In this document: piece by piece, positions 1 through 6,978 of the stretch
Position numbering within the stretch: position 1 is the stretch's first letter
How the letters are laid out: every line of letters starts with the position of its first letter
NCBI GenBank assembly: GCA_964509505.1
Contig: CAZDYP010000117.1
Span: forward strand, 1-17,045
DNA: 17,045 bases
DNA from: CAZDYP01 sp964509505
GTDB taxonomy: Bacteria > Chloroflexota > Anaerolineae > JACRMK01
Direction: 5' to 3'
The notes under the pieces: generated by a model
What the model saw: the letters and a program-made list of their open reading frames with translations, nothing else
Told to the model about the DNA's origin: nothing
Databases searched by the model: none
Made by a program: the position numbers and the translations under genes

Positions 1-379
1 CGGTGATGTCTTGAATCGTTGCAATGACACACAACCCGTCGGTGGTGGGCAATGGGCGCAAATGCACGTCGACCGGAAACTCGCGCCCATCTTTCCGCAT
101 ACCCCATAGATCGAGTTTAGCGCTGTCCATGCGCGCGTGCGGCGCGCGCTCATAGTGCTGGCGTTGTTGCGTATGCGCGTGGCGTAAGCGCGCCGGCAGC
201 AGCATTTCAATCGGCTGCCCAAGCAATTCACCATGCGCGTAGCCAAACAAGCGCTCTGCTTGTTCGTTCAGCATGACGATCTCGCCCACCTGATTAGCGA
301 TGAGCGTCGCATCGGGCAGCGCTTCTAGCCACAAAGGAAAACAATCCGCGTGAAGCAAATTCTGATGTAATCCGTCCAT
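1..379 (-). CDS. PAS-domain sensor protein, N-terminal part (cut by window edge)
   Basis: The minus strand is open from an ATG at 379 to the window edge, giving the first 126 residues of a longer protein. Residues about 17-126 read as a PAS domain: an ALPDATLIAN opening, the NEQAERLFGY helix typical of PAS folds, GELLGQPIEMLLP, then RKDGREFPVDVHLRPL and a closing ATIQDIT. PAS domains bind small ligands or cofactors and normally sit in front of histidine kinase, GGDEF or response-regulator output domains; the output here lies outside the window. A GAGG ribosome-binding site (385-388) is 5 bases upstream of the ATG. No membrane segment is visible before the PAS domain, so it is probably cytoplasmic. 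It starts 15 bases after a 49-codon ORF and is probably co-transcribed with it. The PAS call is firm; the protein's overall role is unknown. Confidence 0.85.
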   Translation of the reverse strand, partial: MDGLHQNLLHADCFPLWLEALPDATLIANQVGEIVMLNEQAERLFGYAHGELLGQPIEMLLPARLRHAHTQQRQHYERAPHARMDSAKLDLWGMRKDGREFPVDVHLRPLPTTDGLCVIATIQDIT

Positions 380-394
380 AGCATCCTCGCCTAT

Positions 395-544
395 TCACCT
401 GATGAGTGGCAATGGTTCTCGCTGATCTCGCCACTCAGTCAGTATGCCCTCAATGCCTGTGTACATCACCACGATGCCGCTCAAGGCATCACCTACGGAT
501 AAACCTTCCAGAGCGTATTGAGCGCGTGCAAGCCTTTCATCCAT
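395..544 (-). CDS. Small 49-codon ORF upstream of the PAS gene; possible remnant
   Basis: An ATG at 544 with a GAGG motif 4 bases upstream opens a 49-residue frame ending in TGA at 395-397, only 15 bases before the PAS gene. The first 20 residues (MDERLARAQYALEGLSVGDA) resemble, from memory, the N-terminus of ADP-ribosylglycohydrolase-family proteins, whose first helix has an R-x-L-x-G-L-x-V-G-D-A-x-G pattern. The remaining residues (GIVVMYTGIEGILTEW and a short charged tail) do not continue that family, and its metal-binding motifs are absent. It could be a truncated relic of such a gene, a leader peptide of the PAS gene, or a chance frame. A GTG directly before the ATG is an alternative start, and a stop codon lies just upstream of it. 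There is no independent evidence for function. Confidence 0.35.
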   Translation of the reverse strand: MDERLARAQYALEGLSVGDALSGIVVMYTGIEGILTEWRDQREPLPLIR

Positions 545-564
545 CACGCCTCTAACTTATACAA

Positions 565-610
565 ATGGCGATTGGTGATTTCGTCGTATCGTGAAATCGC
601 CAATCGCCAT
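565..610. repeat. Intergenic 18-bp inverted repeat with 7-base periodicity
   Basis: The arms 565-582 and 593-610 are inverted copies with a single mismatch (ATGGCGATTGGTGATTTC against GAAATCGCCAATCGCCAT) around a 10-base loop. Each arm is made of roughly two 7-base units of the (G/T)GATTGG type. The hairpin begins 29 bases after the stop codon of the acyl-CoA synthetase gene ending at 640. It could fold in RNA and end or stabilise that transcript, but no T-run follows it. The 11-mer GATTGGTGATT in its left arm also occurs twice in the larger heptamer island at 12633-12737. Confidence 0.8.
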
Positions 611-639
611 AGCTCAACCTGCTTTCGACTTTCAACTTC

Positions 640-2802
640 CTACGCAGGCACAATCAAACAATCCAACGCCTTCGCGCCTTTGCCTTCTGCAAACACCATC
701 AAGGGATTGATGTCAATTTCTTTTACGTCGTCCTTGAGGTCAAGGCAGAGTTGCGAGAAGTTCACGAGCGCGTTCACCAGCGCGGTCACGTCAGACTTGG
801 CTTTGCCGCGCGCTCCGTGCAGAATCGCTTTGCCTTTCAGCGATTCGATCATCTCGCACGCATCCTCCGCGTTGAGAGGCGGCACACGCAACGCGGCGTC
901 CTGCAAGATTTCGACGAAGATGCCGCCCAAGCCGACGACGATGCCGGGCCCAAACTGCGCGTCGCGTGTCATGCCAAGAATCATTTCGGTCCCGCCGCTC
1001 ACCATCTCCTGCACCGACACGCCTTGCAACTCCGCACTGGGATTGTATTGTTGTGCGTTTTCCATGATGCGCTTGAACGCCGCGCGCGCCGCCGCCTCGC
1101 TTGTGACATTCAACACGACGCCGCCCGCTTCGGTCTTGTGCATGATCTGGGGCGACACAATTTTCATGGCAACGGGGAAGCCGATGTCTTTTGCCATGCG
1201 CGTGGCTTCGCTGGCATTTTGCGCCAAGCGTTCTTGCGTCACGGGAATATCATACAATGCGAGCAACTGCTTGCCCGCGCTCTCCGTCAACGCCTGACCG
1301 TTGCTCGCGCGAATCAGCTCCAACGCCTTCACGCGTCGCGTGTCATCTCCTTTATTTCCCCTAATCTCCTCCGATTTTCCCGCGTCTCGTTTGCTTTGGA
1401 ACGCGCCATAATCACACAGATGCTTCACCGCTTTCAACACGTTGTCGAGTCCCATCAAAATCGGCACGCCCTCGATTTCGTGGCGCGGGTCTTGCAGCGG
1501 CGGCAAGCCTACAGGCTGATCGCGAAATGTGCCTGCCATCTTTGACGTGCGTAACCAAATTTTGTCGGGATACCTGGCGACGGCGTCGAGCAACGTCTTG
1601 CCGCCCGGACTCGCCGCGTCGAACTTCGTGTTGCCGCCGAGCTGATGCAAGATGACGTGAATGTTCGGATCTAAGCCCATCGTGTCGAGCCCGGCTTGAT
1701 GCACGTTCTGGTCAGTGAAGCCACCCGGCCCCGTCACGTCCAATGGGTTCGTGACTTGAATGTAATCGTATAGTTCTTTGCGCGCAATCGCAGCTGCTTC
1801 GGATGTGAATTGCGGGAAGTTCAAACCCACGTCAGCCGCCAAGTCAACGATGACGGAGTTTTCGCCGCCTGAGTTGGTAATCGCGGCGATGTTGTAACCC
1901 TTGGGCAATTTTGGGGAGTGCATGAGCGCCAGCGTTTCGAGCATCTCGTTCAAATCATAGACGCGGGTCACGCCGTATTTTTTCAACACGGCATCAATCA
2001 CTTTGTCAGAGCCTGCGAGCGCGCCTGTGTGCGCTTGCGCCATCTGCATGCCTTGTGCGGAGCGTCCTGATTTCAAGACGACGATGGGCTTGCGGCGTTG
2101 CGCGCACAGTTCGGCTGCTGCGAGAAAGACATCCGCTTTGCGGAACTGCTCGACGTAACAGCCGATGACCTGTGTGTGTTCGTCGTCGGCGAACGCGCGC
2201 ACGCAATCGCCCACGTCAATATCCACTTCGTTGCCTGTGCTGAGGACATGTGCGATGTCCACATAGCGATCCAAACAATTCACGATGACCGTGATGGCGA
2301 GACCGCCGCTTTGAAACGCGAGCGACAATTTGCCGACACGCTGACAGGCATTCGCCGTGTTAGGCATGCCCGCAAATTTATAGACCGAGCTCATGTTACC
2401 ATAGCAGTTTGGTCCGACGATGCGAATGCCCGTGCGTTGCACGAAGTCCACCATCATTTGGTGACGACGCTCACCCTCCTCGCCGCCCATTTCGGCGAAA
2501 CCGCTCGTGATGATGTTGATGGCTTTCACGCCTTTCGCCGCGCACTGCTCCAACGCGTCGGGCACGAGGCTTGCGCGCACCGAGATGAGTGCGAGCTCGA
2601 CGGGCTCTGGGACATCGGTCAAGCGCGGATAGGCTTTGACGCCGTCCACCTCAGGATAATTGGGATTGATGGGATAGACGCGCGGCGGCGTCTTGAGCGC
2701 GATGAACTGTTTGAAGATGGTGTTGATGTAGCTCCAATTCGGCGAGACGCCAATGACGGCGACCGAATCGGGGTTGATGAAAGACTGGATGCTTTGATCC
2801 AC
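640..2802 (-). CDS. ADP-forming acyl-CoA synthetase (fused alpha-beta), paralogue 1
   Basis: This 720-residue protein belongs to the ADP-forming acetyl/acyl-CoA synthetase family, which interconverts acyl-CoA + ADP + Pi and acid + ATP + CoA. Order of domains: CoA-binding Rossmann domain (about 10-115, with SVAVIGVSPN), succinyl-CoA-ligase-like domain (about 125-290) with the phospho-accepting His258 in AQAHTGAL, a second ligase-like region, and a C-terminal ATP-grasp domain (about 490-720) with the second histidine motif IMHKTEAGGV and the metal-site ending EIDINPL. The start is GTG at 2802: a strong AGGAGG lies 10 bases upstream. An upstream in-frame ATG at 2850 would translate through that ribosome-binding site and overlap the previous gene. 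The corrected length matches the 719-residue paralogue at 4716-6875. It follows the isoprenylcysteine-methyltransferase-like gene by 38 bases. Substrate is unknown; a protein acetyltransferase (Pat) is unlikely because no GNAT domain is present. Confidence 0.92.
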   Translation of the reverse strand: MDQSIQSFINPDSVAVIGVSPNWSYINTIFKQFIALKTPPRVYPINPNYPEVDGVKAYPRLTDVPEPVELALISVRASLVPDALEQCAAKGVKAINIITSGFAEMGGEEGERRHQMMVDFVQRTGIRIVGPNCYGNMSSVYKFAGMPNTANACQRVGKLSLAFQSGGLAITVIVNCLDRYVDIAHVLSTGNEVDIDVGDCVRAFADDEHTQVIGCYVEQFRKADVFLAAAELCAQRRKPIVVLKSGRSAQGMQMAQAHTGALAGSDKVIDAVLKKYGVTRVYDLNEMLETLALMHSPKLPKGYNIAAITNSGGENSVIVDLAADVGLNFPQFTSEAAAIARKELYDYIQVTNPLDVTGPGGFTDQNVHQAGLDTMGLDPNIHVILHQLGGNTKFDAASPGGKTLLDAVARYPDKIWLRTSKMAGTFRDQPVGLPPLQDPRHEIEGVPILMGLDNVLKAVKHLCDYGAFQSKRDAGKSEEIRGNKGDDTRRVKALELIRASNGQALTESAGKQLLALYDIPVTQERLAQNASEATRMAKDIGFPVAMKIVSPQIMHKTEAGGVVLNVTSEAAARAAFKRIMENAQQYNPSAELQGVSVQEMVSGGTEMILGMTRDAQFGPGIVVGLGGIFVEILQDAALRVPPLNAEDACEMIESLKGKAILHGARGKAKSDVTALVNALVNFSQLCLDLKDDVKEIDINPLMVFAEGKGAKALDCLIVPA

Positions 2803-2810
2803 TACGTTTT

Positions 2811-2818
2811 CTCCTCCT
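2811..2818 (-). promoter_or_regulatory. Ribosome-binding site that fixes the GTG start of acyl-CoA synthetase 1
   Basis: The minus strand reads AGGAGGAG here, a near-perfect Shine-Dalgarno sequence, 8-10 bases before GTG at 2802-2800. It lies inside the longer in-frame ORF that begins at 2850 and so argues against that longer start. Confidence 0.8.
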
Positions 2819-2840
2819 AAGAGAATTGGGATTGATTGGT

Positions 2841-3329
2841 TTAAAGCCACCGTCGCGCGCGCGCTTTGTATTGACGATACGCCTCACCGAACTTGCGCTC
2901 CAAATAGGCTTCTTCGCGCGCAATCACCATGCGATTTATTAGGCTGATGACGATGGGCAACACCACGAGGGGCCACAACACATTAAGCAGGAACGCTACG
3001 CCGATATAGAGCGACGCGAATGCGAGATAAATGGGATTGCGTGTATAGCGAAAGGGCCCTGTCGTGATGAGCGCCGTCGTCGGTTGGTCAGGGCGGAGCG
3101 GCGTGCCTGCGCCGCGCATGAGTCGTACGGCGGGGAAGGCGAGCAGGAAAAACGGCGCAAACAAAATGAAGCCAATGGCTTGTGCGATGGTTTGTGGCAA
3201 CACGGTGAAGGGCAAGGCGACATGCAAGCCCAAGCCTAGCAATAAGCCGCCCATGTAAATCACGGGAGGGGGCAACATAACGCCTGCATGGTCAGGAGAG
3301 GTATAATCTACCATAAGGCATTCACGCAT
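2841..3329 (-). CDS. Isoprenylcysteine carboxyl methyltransferase (ICMT/PEMT-like) family membrane protein
   Basis: A 162-residue membrane protein with hydrophobic segments at about 24-44, 49-68 and 102-135. The family signature is clear: GPFRYTRNPIY at 91-101 and the C-terminal REEAYLERKFGEAYRQYK region (138-155), which together form the S-adenosylmethionine-binding part of the ICMT/phospholipid methyltransferase fold. Bacterial members methylate lipids, small molecules or unknown substrates; protein prenylcysteine is unlikely as a substrate in bacteria. The ATG at 3329 is 6 bases after the stop of the DUF433 gene, so the two are probably translationally coupled; no good ribosome-binding site precedes it. 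A second ATG at 3314 is an alternative start. It is followed 38 bases later by acyl-CoA synthetase 1. Family assignment is solid, substrate unknown. Confidence 0.85.
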   Translation of the reverse strand: MRECLMVDYTSPDHAGVMLPPPVIYMGGLLLGLGLHVALPFTVLPQTIAQAIGFILFAPFFLLAFPAVRLMRGAGTPLRPDQPTTALITTGPFRYTRNPIYLAFASLYIGVAFLLNVLWPLVVLPIVISLINRMVIAREEAYLERKFGEAYRQYKARARRWL

Positions 3330-3335
3330 GAAAAG

Positions 3336-3560
3336 TCAGTCTGCCAAGACCATTGGCATGCGTTTCGCTTGACTCAGGCGGGCGGCAAAAGCCAATGCGG
3401 CTAGCAAATCCTCGCGCTGTAAGTTCGCGTCATCCGCCAGAATTTCCTCGAAGGTCATACCTGCGCTCAATAATTCGAATAACGTCCCAACAGGATAGCG
3501 CAAGCCACGAATGCAAGGTGTGCCGTGGCAAATGGCAGGCTCTATGGTAATACGCTCCAA
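3336..3560 (-). CDS. DUF433 family protein (antitoxin-like), TTG start
   Basis: A 74-residue protein matching the DUF433 pattern over its full length: RITIEPAICHGTPCIRGLRYPV at the front (shown in the sequence as consecutive conserved stretches ICHGTPCIRG and LRYPV), then LFELLSAGMTFEEIL, and AALAFAARL at the end. DUF433 proteins are small helix-turn-helix-like proteins that often act as antitoxins next to PIN-like or DUF5615 toxins. No toxin gene is seen on either side; the next gene, 6 bases on, is a membrane methyltransferase. The start is TTG at 3560, because a TGA lies immediately upstream in frame and no ATG or GTG fits the conserved N-terminus. No obvious ribosome-binding site precedes it. 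It may be an orphan antitoxin, or a regulator of its own operon. Confidence 0.8.
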   Translation of the reverse strand: MERITIEPAICHGTPCIRGLRYPVGTLFELLSAGMTFEEILADDANLQREDLLAALAFAARLSQAKRMPMVLAD

Positions 3561-3598
3561 TCATTTTTGCTGCTGGTTATGCAAAAACTTCTCCACGC

Positions 3599-3615
3599 GC
3601 AAGTTAGAAACTTGC
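3599..3615 (-). terminator. Short hairpin behind the methyltransferase gene
   Basis: The sequence GCAAGTT-AGA-AACTTGC forms a perfect 7-bp stem with a 3-base loop, 6 bases after the TAA of the methyltransferase gene. A run of five T's follows on the minus strand but only about 11 bases later, so this is a weak candidate terminator. Partial read-through into the DUF433 gene is plausible. Confidence 0.3.
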
Positions 3616-3621
3616 TCTACA

Positions 3622-4419
3622 TTATTTCGTGGCAATGAACACCGTCACGTACGGATCAATGGGTTGCGCGGCGTCGTCGCTGTAGTCGCGTTGCGCGCGA
3701 ATTTCGCTGAAGCCCGTCAGCTCAAGCAGCAACAGCAACTCATGCTTGAAGAACCAACGCTCCAAGCCTGTGTGTGTTTCAGTGCGTGTGAGCTGCCCGT
3801 TGACATACAACTCATAGCGGCGATCTTCTTCAAAAATTTGTTGCCACAGGTCGAGGCGCGTCAAACGCCGATACACTTTGAGCGCCGCGTCGTGGTGTGA
3901 CACTTCAAAATGAAAGCGCCATGGACTCGGAATGGCTTCGCGGGGATGGTCGAGTTGATAGCAGCCCCATTCGGGCCAGAACGCCGTCAGCACGAGCTGC
4001 CCACCGTCTATCAGGTGATGATAAAAACGGCGTAACGCCTCCCGCTCGGCTTCGCGATTACACAACAACGCAAACGAACCACATGGCACGATGATGGTGT
4101 GGTATTGGCGGGGCAAGTCGAGCGCTTGCATGGGCGTTTCATACAACGTCGTGGCGAGCCGTTCAATGGCTAATAGCTCACGGCAATGCGTGAGCATATC
4201 GGCGGAGATGTCGCAGCCCTCAACGCGCAAGCCCGCGCGCAACAAGTGGCGTAAGATGCGCCCTGTGCCACAACCCACGTCCAGCGCAACGCCGCCGTTC
4301 TGCGCGACGATGCGCTCGAAAAAAAACAAATCTTTGCGGTGCTTTGCTTCAGACAGATTCAGCCAGCGCCAACTGAGCGCGGCAAGTCCATGATAAAGCT
4401 CTTGCCCTGTGATACTCAT
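3622..4419 (-). CDS. Class I SAM-dependent methyltransferase
   Basis: A 265-residue soluble protein with the Rossmann methyltransferase fold. Motif I is VALDVGCGTG (44-53), which binds S-adenosylmethionine; the acidic residue at the end of strand 2 is D70 in GCDISADML. Strand 4 is TIIVPCGSFALL (108-119) and the motif after it, LIDGGQLVLTAFWPEW (about 136-151), fits the post-motif of this family. The C-terminal part is an antiparallel strand-rich substrate cap. Such proteins methylate small molecules, and the substrate cannot be read from sequence. The ATG at 4419 has only a weak ribosome-binding site. The 296-base gap upstream holds the hairpin at 4467-4502 and the dodecin relic; DUF433 follows after 61 bases. 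Confidence 0.85.
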   Translation of the reverse strand: MSITGQELYHGLAALSWRWLNLSEAKHRKDLFFFERIVAQNGGVALDVGCGTGRILRHLLRAGLRVEGCDISADMLTHCRELLAIERLATTLYETPMQALDLPRQYHTIIVPCGSFALLCNREAEREALRRFYHHLIDGGQLVLTAFWPEWGCYQLDHPREAIPSPWRFHFEVSHHDAALKVYRRLTRLDLWQQIFEEDRRYELYVNGQLTRTETHTGLERWFFKHELLLLLELTGFSEIRAQRDYSDDAAQPIDPYVTVFIATK

Positions 4420-4466
4420 TGCTCACACTTTACCACAAAGACGCCAAAAAGACGAAGGCGCAAAGA

Positions 4467-4502
4467 AAGACCTCGCGGGTCGTCAGAACCCCGCGAGGTC
4501 TT
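4467..4502. repeat. Perfect 13-bp inverted repeat, AAGACCTCGCGGG type
   Basis: Arms 4467-4479 and 4490-4502 (AAGACCTCGCGGG and CCCGCGAGGTCTT) are perfect inverted copies around a 10-base loop. Next to it, 4433-4466 is a purine-rich stretch of CAAAGA/CGCAAAG-like units, the kind of low-complexity sequence found between genes in some Chloroflexota and Cyanobacteria. Thirteen bases of the left arm (4466-4478) reappear exactly at 6882-6894 in the leader of acyl-CoA synthetase 2, where their complement supplies the GAGGT ribosome-binding site. The right arm abuts the truncated end of the dodecin relic, so insertion of this element may have cut that gene. Confidence 0.85.
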
Positions 4503-4645
4503 GCGCTGTATTGACACTCTCGTGACGATGCGTAGGTCTCGTAACATCTTGGCAGCAGTTTCAATGGCATGAGCCGCTGCTTTTTCCTATGCCTCAGCGC
4601 TAACGCCGACTCGCTCGATGAACCCTGTAAACGCCTGTCTGACAT
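4503..4645 (-). pseudogene. Degenerate dodecin gene
   Basis: On the minus strand, from about 4625, one frame reads FIERVGVSAEA, then a TAG stop (4587-4589), then EKAAAHAIETAAKMLRDLRI and VTRVSIQ. This matches the N-terminal half of dodecins, small flavin-binding proteins that assemble as dodecamers. The usual pattern in one subgroup, from memory, is IELVGTSPESWEDAAKNAVE followed by ASKTLRDLRIAEV. The stop falls where that subgroup has Trp, so a TGG to TAG change is the simplest explanation. A good ribosome-binding site (AGGAAGG) and ATG at 4645 precede it, but they read in another frame (MSDRRLQG), implying an indel near 4625. The C-terminal half is missing; the 13-bp hairpin repeat begins exactly where the similarity ends. 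Three independent lesions make this a relic rather than a gene. Confidence 0.7.
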
Positions 4646-4715
4646 TTGACCTTCCTGACTTGAGTCACCGCGCAGCGCTGGGCTGCAGTTTATACTGCGC
4701 GCCTATATTGTACCG

Positions 4716-6875
4716 CTATGTAGGCACGATCAAGCAATCCACCGCCTTCGCGCCCTTGCCCTCATCCAACACCAGCAATGGATTGATGTCAATCTCCTTC
4801 ACTGCGCCACGCAAGTCAAGGCATAGTTGCGAGAAGTTGAGCAAGACGTTGGCGATGGCTGCGAGGTCGGCGGGCTTTTGTCCCCGCGCGCCTTTCAAGA
4901 TCGCCGTGCCCTTCAACGACTCGATCATCTCACGCGCTTCGTCCGCATCCAACGGCGGCACGTTCAAGATGGTATCTTTCAAAATCTCGACGAAGATGCC
5001 GCCCAAGCCGAAGATGATACCGGGGCCGAATTGTGGGTCGCTCGTCATGCCCACAATCGTCTCGCGCCCGCCTGTTACCATCTCTTGCACGGACACGCCT
5101 TGCAGTTCAGCGTGTGGGTTGTAGCGTTGCGCATTCTGCATGATGCGCTCGAAGGCGGCGCGCGCGTCATCTTCATTCGCTACGTTCAAGGCGACGCCGC
5201 CCGCTTCGGTCTTGTGCATGATTTGGGGTGAGACAATCTTCAATGCGACAGGGAAGCCAATTGCTTTCGCTGCTTGCGCCGCCTGGTCCGCGCTCGTCAC
5301 AACGCGTTCTTGAGTGACGGGAATGCCATACAGCGCCAGCAACTGTTTTCCCGCGCTCTCCGTCAATGCTTGCCCATTCGCCGCGCGCACCAACGCCAAT
5401 GCCTTCTCGCGTTGCGTTGCAGCGCCGTTATTTCCTCTAATGTTCCCTAATTTCCTCGCTTCTCTTTTCCGCTGAAATTCGGTATAGCGCATCAACGCAT
5501 TCGCCGCGCGCATCGTGTTCTCGATGCCTTGCAAAAATGGCACGCCGTCCAAATCTGTCGCAGGTTCGACCATGTCGGGCATACCAAACGCTTTGTCTTT
5601 GAACGAGCCATTCATCTGTGAGGAGCGAATGAACAATTTGTCAGGGTACTTCGCGAGCATTTCTTTGGTGAGCTTGCCAATCGGCGTCGCCATGTCCATG
5701 CGCCCTACGCCGCCCGAAAAAATCAGAATGGTGTGAATGTTCGGGTCGTTGCCGAACGCTTCGAACGCCGCGCGTTGCACGGGTGGGTCATATACCGCTT
5801 GCCCTGTTAAGTCAATGGGATTGGCGACGGTGCCATACTCGTATAGGACTTTGCGGATTTGCGCCGCGCCTTCCTCGTTGATGGGGGGAAAGTTGATGCG
5901 GTAATCATTCGACAAGTCGGACATGATGCCGACTGCGCCGCCCGAAAACGTGATCGCGCCGAAGCCGTTGCCCTTGGGCAGCTTGCGGGTGTGCATGATG
6001 GCGAGCGTCTCCATCATCTCGTCTAAGGTGTTCACGCGCAACACGCCGAGTTTCTTGAGCGTCGCATCAATGATGCCGTCCGAGCCGACGAGCGAACCCG
6101 TGTGCGCTTGCGCTGCTTGCCGTCCCGCTTCCGAGCGCCCAATTTTAATCATCACGATAGGTTTGCGCGCCTCCGCGCAGCGTTCTGCCACCGCGATGAA
6201 TTTTTCGGGATTGCGGAATTGTTCGACGTAACAGGCGATGACGCGTGTCTGTTCGTCGGCGGCGAAATACTCCAGACAATCCTCGGTTTGCAAATCGGTT
6301 TCATTGCCTGTGCTGATGGCGTGCGCGAAACCCCATTGACGGTCGTTGAACTGCTGCACCAGATTGATGGCGAGACCGCCGCTCTGAAATGCCAGCGACA
6401 ACACGCCTTTTTTCATTGGCGGGTATGTGCCTGCCATGCCGGGATAATTGTTAGGCACTGATAACACCCCGAAGCAATTCGGTCCCACGATGCGAATGCC
6501 TGAGCGTTGCACGAAGTCGCGTAGCCATTGCTTGCGCCGCGCGCCTTCCGCGCCGCCAATTTCCTCGAAACCGCTCGTCAAAATGTTGACGCCTTTGACG
6601 CCCTTGGCTTCGCATTGTCGCAAGGCCTCGGGAATCATGCGACTTGGCAACGAGATGAGCGCCAGCTCCACCTCGCCCGGCACCTCGGCGAGTTGGGGAT
6701 ATGCTTTCAAGCCCGCAATCTCAGGATAATTGGGATTGACCGGGTAGATGGGCTGGGCGTACTTCCAACGAATGAGGTTGTTGAGGATGGCATTGATGAA
6801 ACTTGGATTGGGTGAGACGCCAATGATGGCGACCGATTGGGGATTGAGAAAGTAAGTCAGCGGATGAGCTGTCAT
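4716..6875 (-). CDS. ADP-forming acyl-CoA synthetase (fused alpha-beta), paralogue 2
   Basis: A 719-residue paralogue of the protein at 640-2802, with the same fused layout: CoA-binding domain (about 10-115), succinyl-CoA-ligase-like domain with His258 in AQAHTGSL, and ATP-grasp domain with IMHKTEAGGV and the ending EIDINPLLVL. It interconverts an acyl-CoA and its acid with ADP/ATP; the substrate is unknown. The ATG at 6875 was chosen because the minus strand has GAGGT 10 bases upstream, the length matches the paralogue, and conserved sequence begins right after it. The longer ORF to 6989 would overlap the divergent glycosyltransferase. The ATP-grasp halves of the two paralogues are more alike than the linkers: the linker near residues 465-500 has a low-complexity I-R-G-N core shared by both. 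A 296-base gap holding relics separates it from the methyltransferase downstream. Confidence 0.92.
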   Translation of the reverse strand: MTAHPLTYFLNPQSVAIIGVSPNPSFINAILNNLIRWKYAQPIYPVNPNYPEIAGLKAYPQLAEVPGEVELALISLPSRMIPEALRQCEAKGVKGVNILTSGFEEIGGAEGARRKQWLRDFVQRSGIRIVGPNCFGVLSVPNNYPGMAGTYPPMKKGVLSLAFQSGGLAINLVQQFNDRQWGFAHAISTGNETDLQTEDCLEYFAADEQTRVIACYVEQFRNPEKFIAVAERCAEARKPIVMIKIGRSEAGRQAAQAHTGSLVGSDGIIDATLKKLGVLRVNTLDEMMETLAIMHTRKLPKGNGFGAITFSGGAVGIMSDLSNDYRINFPPINEEGAAQIRKVLYEYGTVANPIDLTGQAVYDPPVQRAAFEAFGNDPNIHTILIFSGGVGRMDMATPIGKLTKEMLAKYPDKLFIRSSQMNGSFKDKAFGMPDMVEPATDLDGVPFLQGIENTMRAANALMRYTEFQRKREARKLGNIRGNNGAATQREKALALVRAANGQALTESAGKQLLALYGIPVTQERVVTSADQAAQAAKAIGFPVALKIVSPQIMHKTEAGGVALNVANEDDARAAFERIMQNAQRYNPHAELQGVSVQEMVTGGRETIVGMTSDPQFGPGIIFGLGGIFVEILKDTILNVPPLDADEAREMIESLKGTAILKGARGQKPADLAAIANVLLNFSQLCLDLRGAVKEIDINPLLVLDEGKGAKAVDCLIVPT

Positions 6876-6920
6876 GGTTATAAAGACCTCGCGGTTAATG
6901 GAGTGATTTTCGATTTGGAA

Positions 6921-6949
6921 TTGTGAGGGGATGGGAATATCGGTATAAT
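6921..6949 (+). promoter_or_regulatory. Sigma70-type promoter for the 796-residue glycosyltransferase
   Basis: A -35-like TTGTGA (6921-6926) and a perfect -10 TATAAT (6944-6949) are separated by exactly 17 bases. Transcription would start near 6956, about 23 bases before the ATG at 6979. An AGGAG ribosome-binding site (6968-6972) lies 6 bases before that ATG. The whole divergent intergenic region is 103 bases (6876-6978) and must also hold the promoter of acyl-CoA synthetase 2, for which I see no clear match. Confidence 0.65.
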
Positions 6950-6978
6950 GCGCCACACTTGTAGCACAGGAGTATGCA

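Noticed and set aside
518..1545. Long plus-strand ORFs (518-1297 and 751-1545) opposite acyl-CoA synthetase 1
   Set aside because: They lie antisense to a strongly conserved enzyme, have Arg/His/Ala-rich products with no recognisable family, and arise from the high-GC codon pattern of the true gene.
2803..2850. Sixteen extra N-terminal codons for acyl-CoA synthetase 1 from an ATG at 2850
   Set aside because: The extension encodes the ribosome-binding site itself, overlaps the upstream gene, and breaks the length match with the paralogue.
3336..4419. Toxin-antitoxin pair made of DUF433 and the upstream methyltransferase
   Set aside because: The 265-residue protein is a plain SAM methyltransferase with motif I, 61 bases away and separated by a hairpin; nothing supports a toxin role.
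4430..4645. 71-codon minus-strand ORF with a good ribosome-binding site
   Set aside because: Its first codons are probably the true start of the dead dodecin gene, but the rest runs out of the dodecin frame and through the hairpin repeat, so it is not a gene in its own right.
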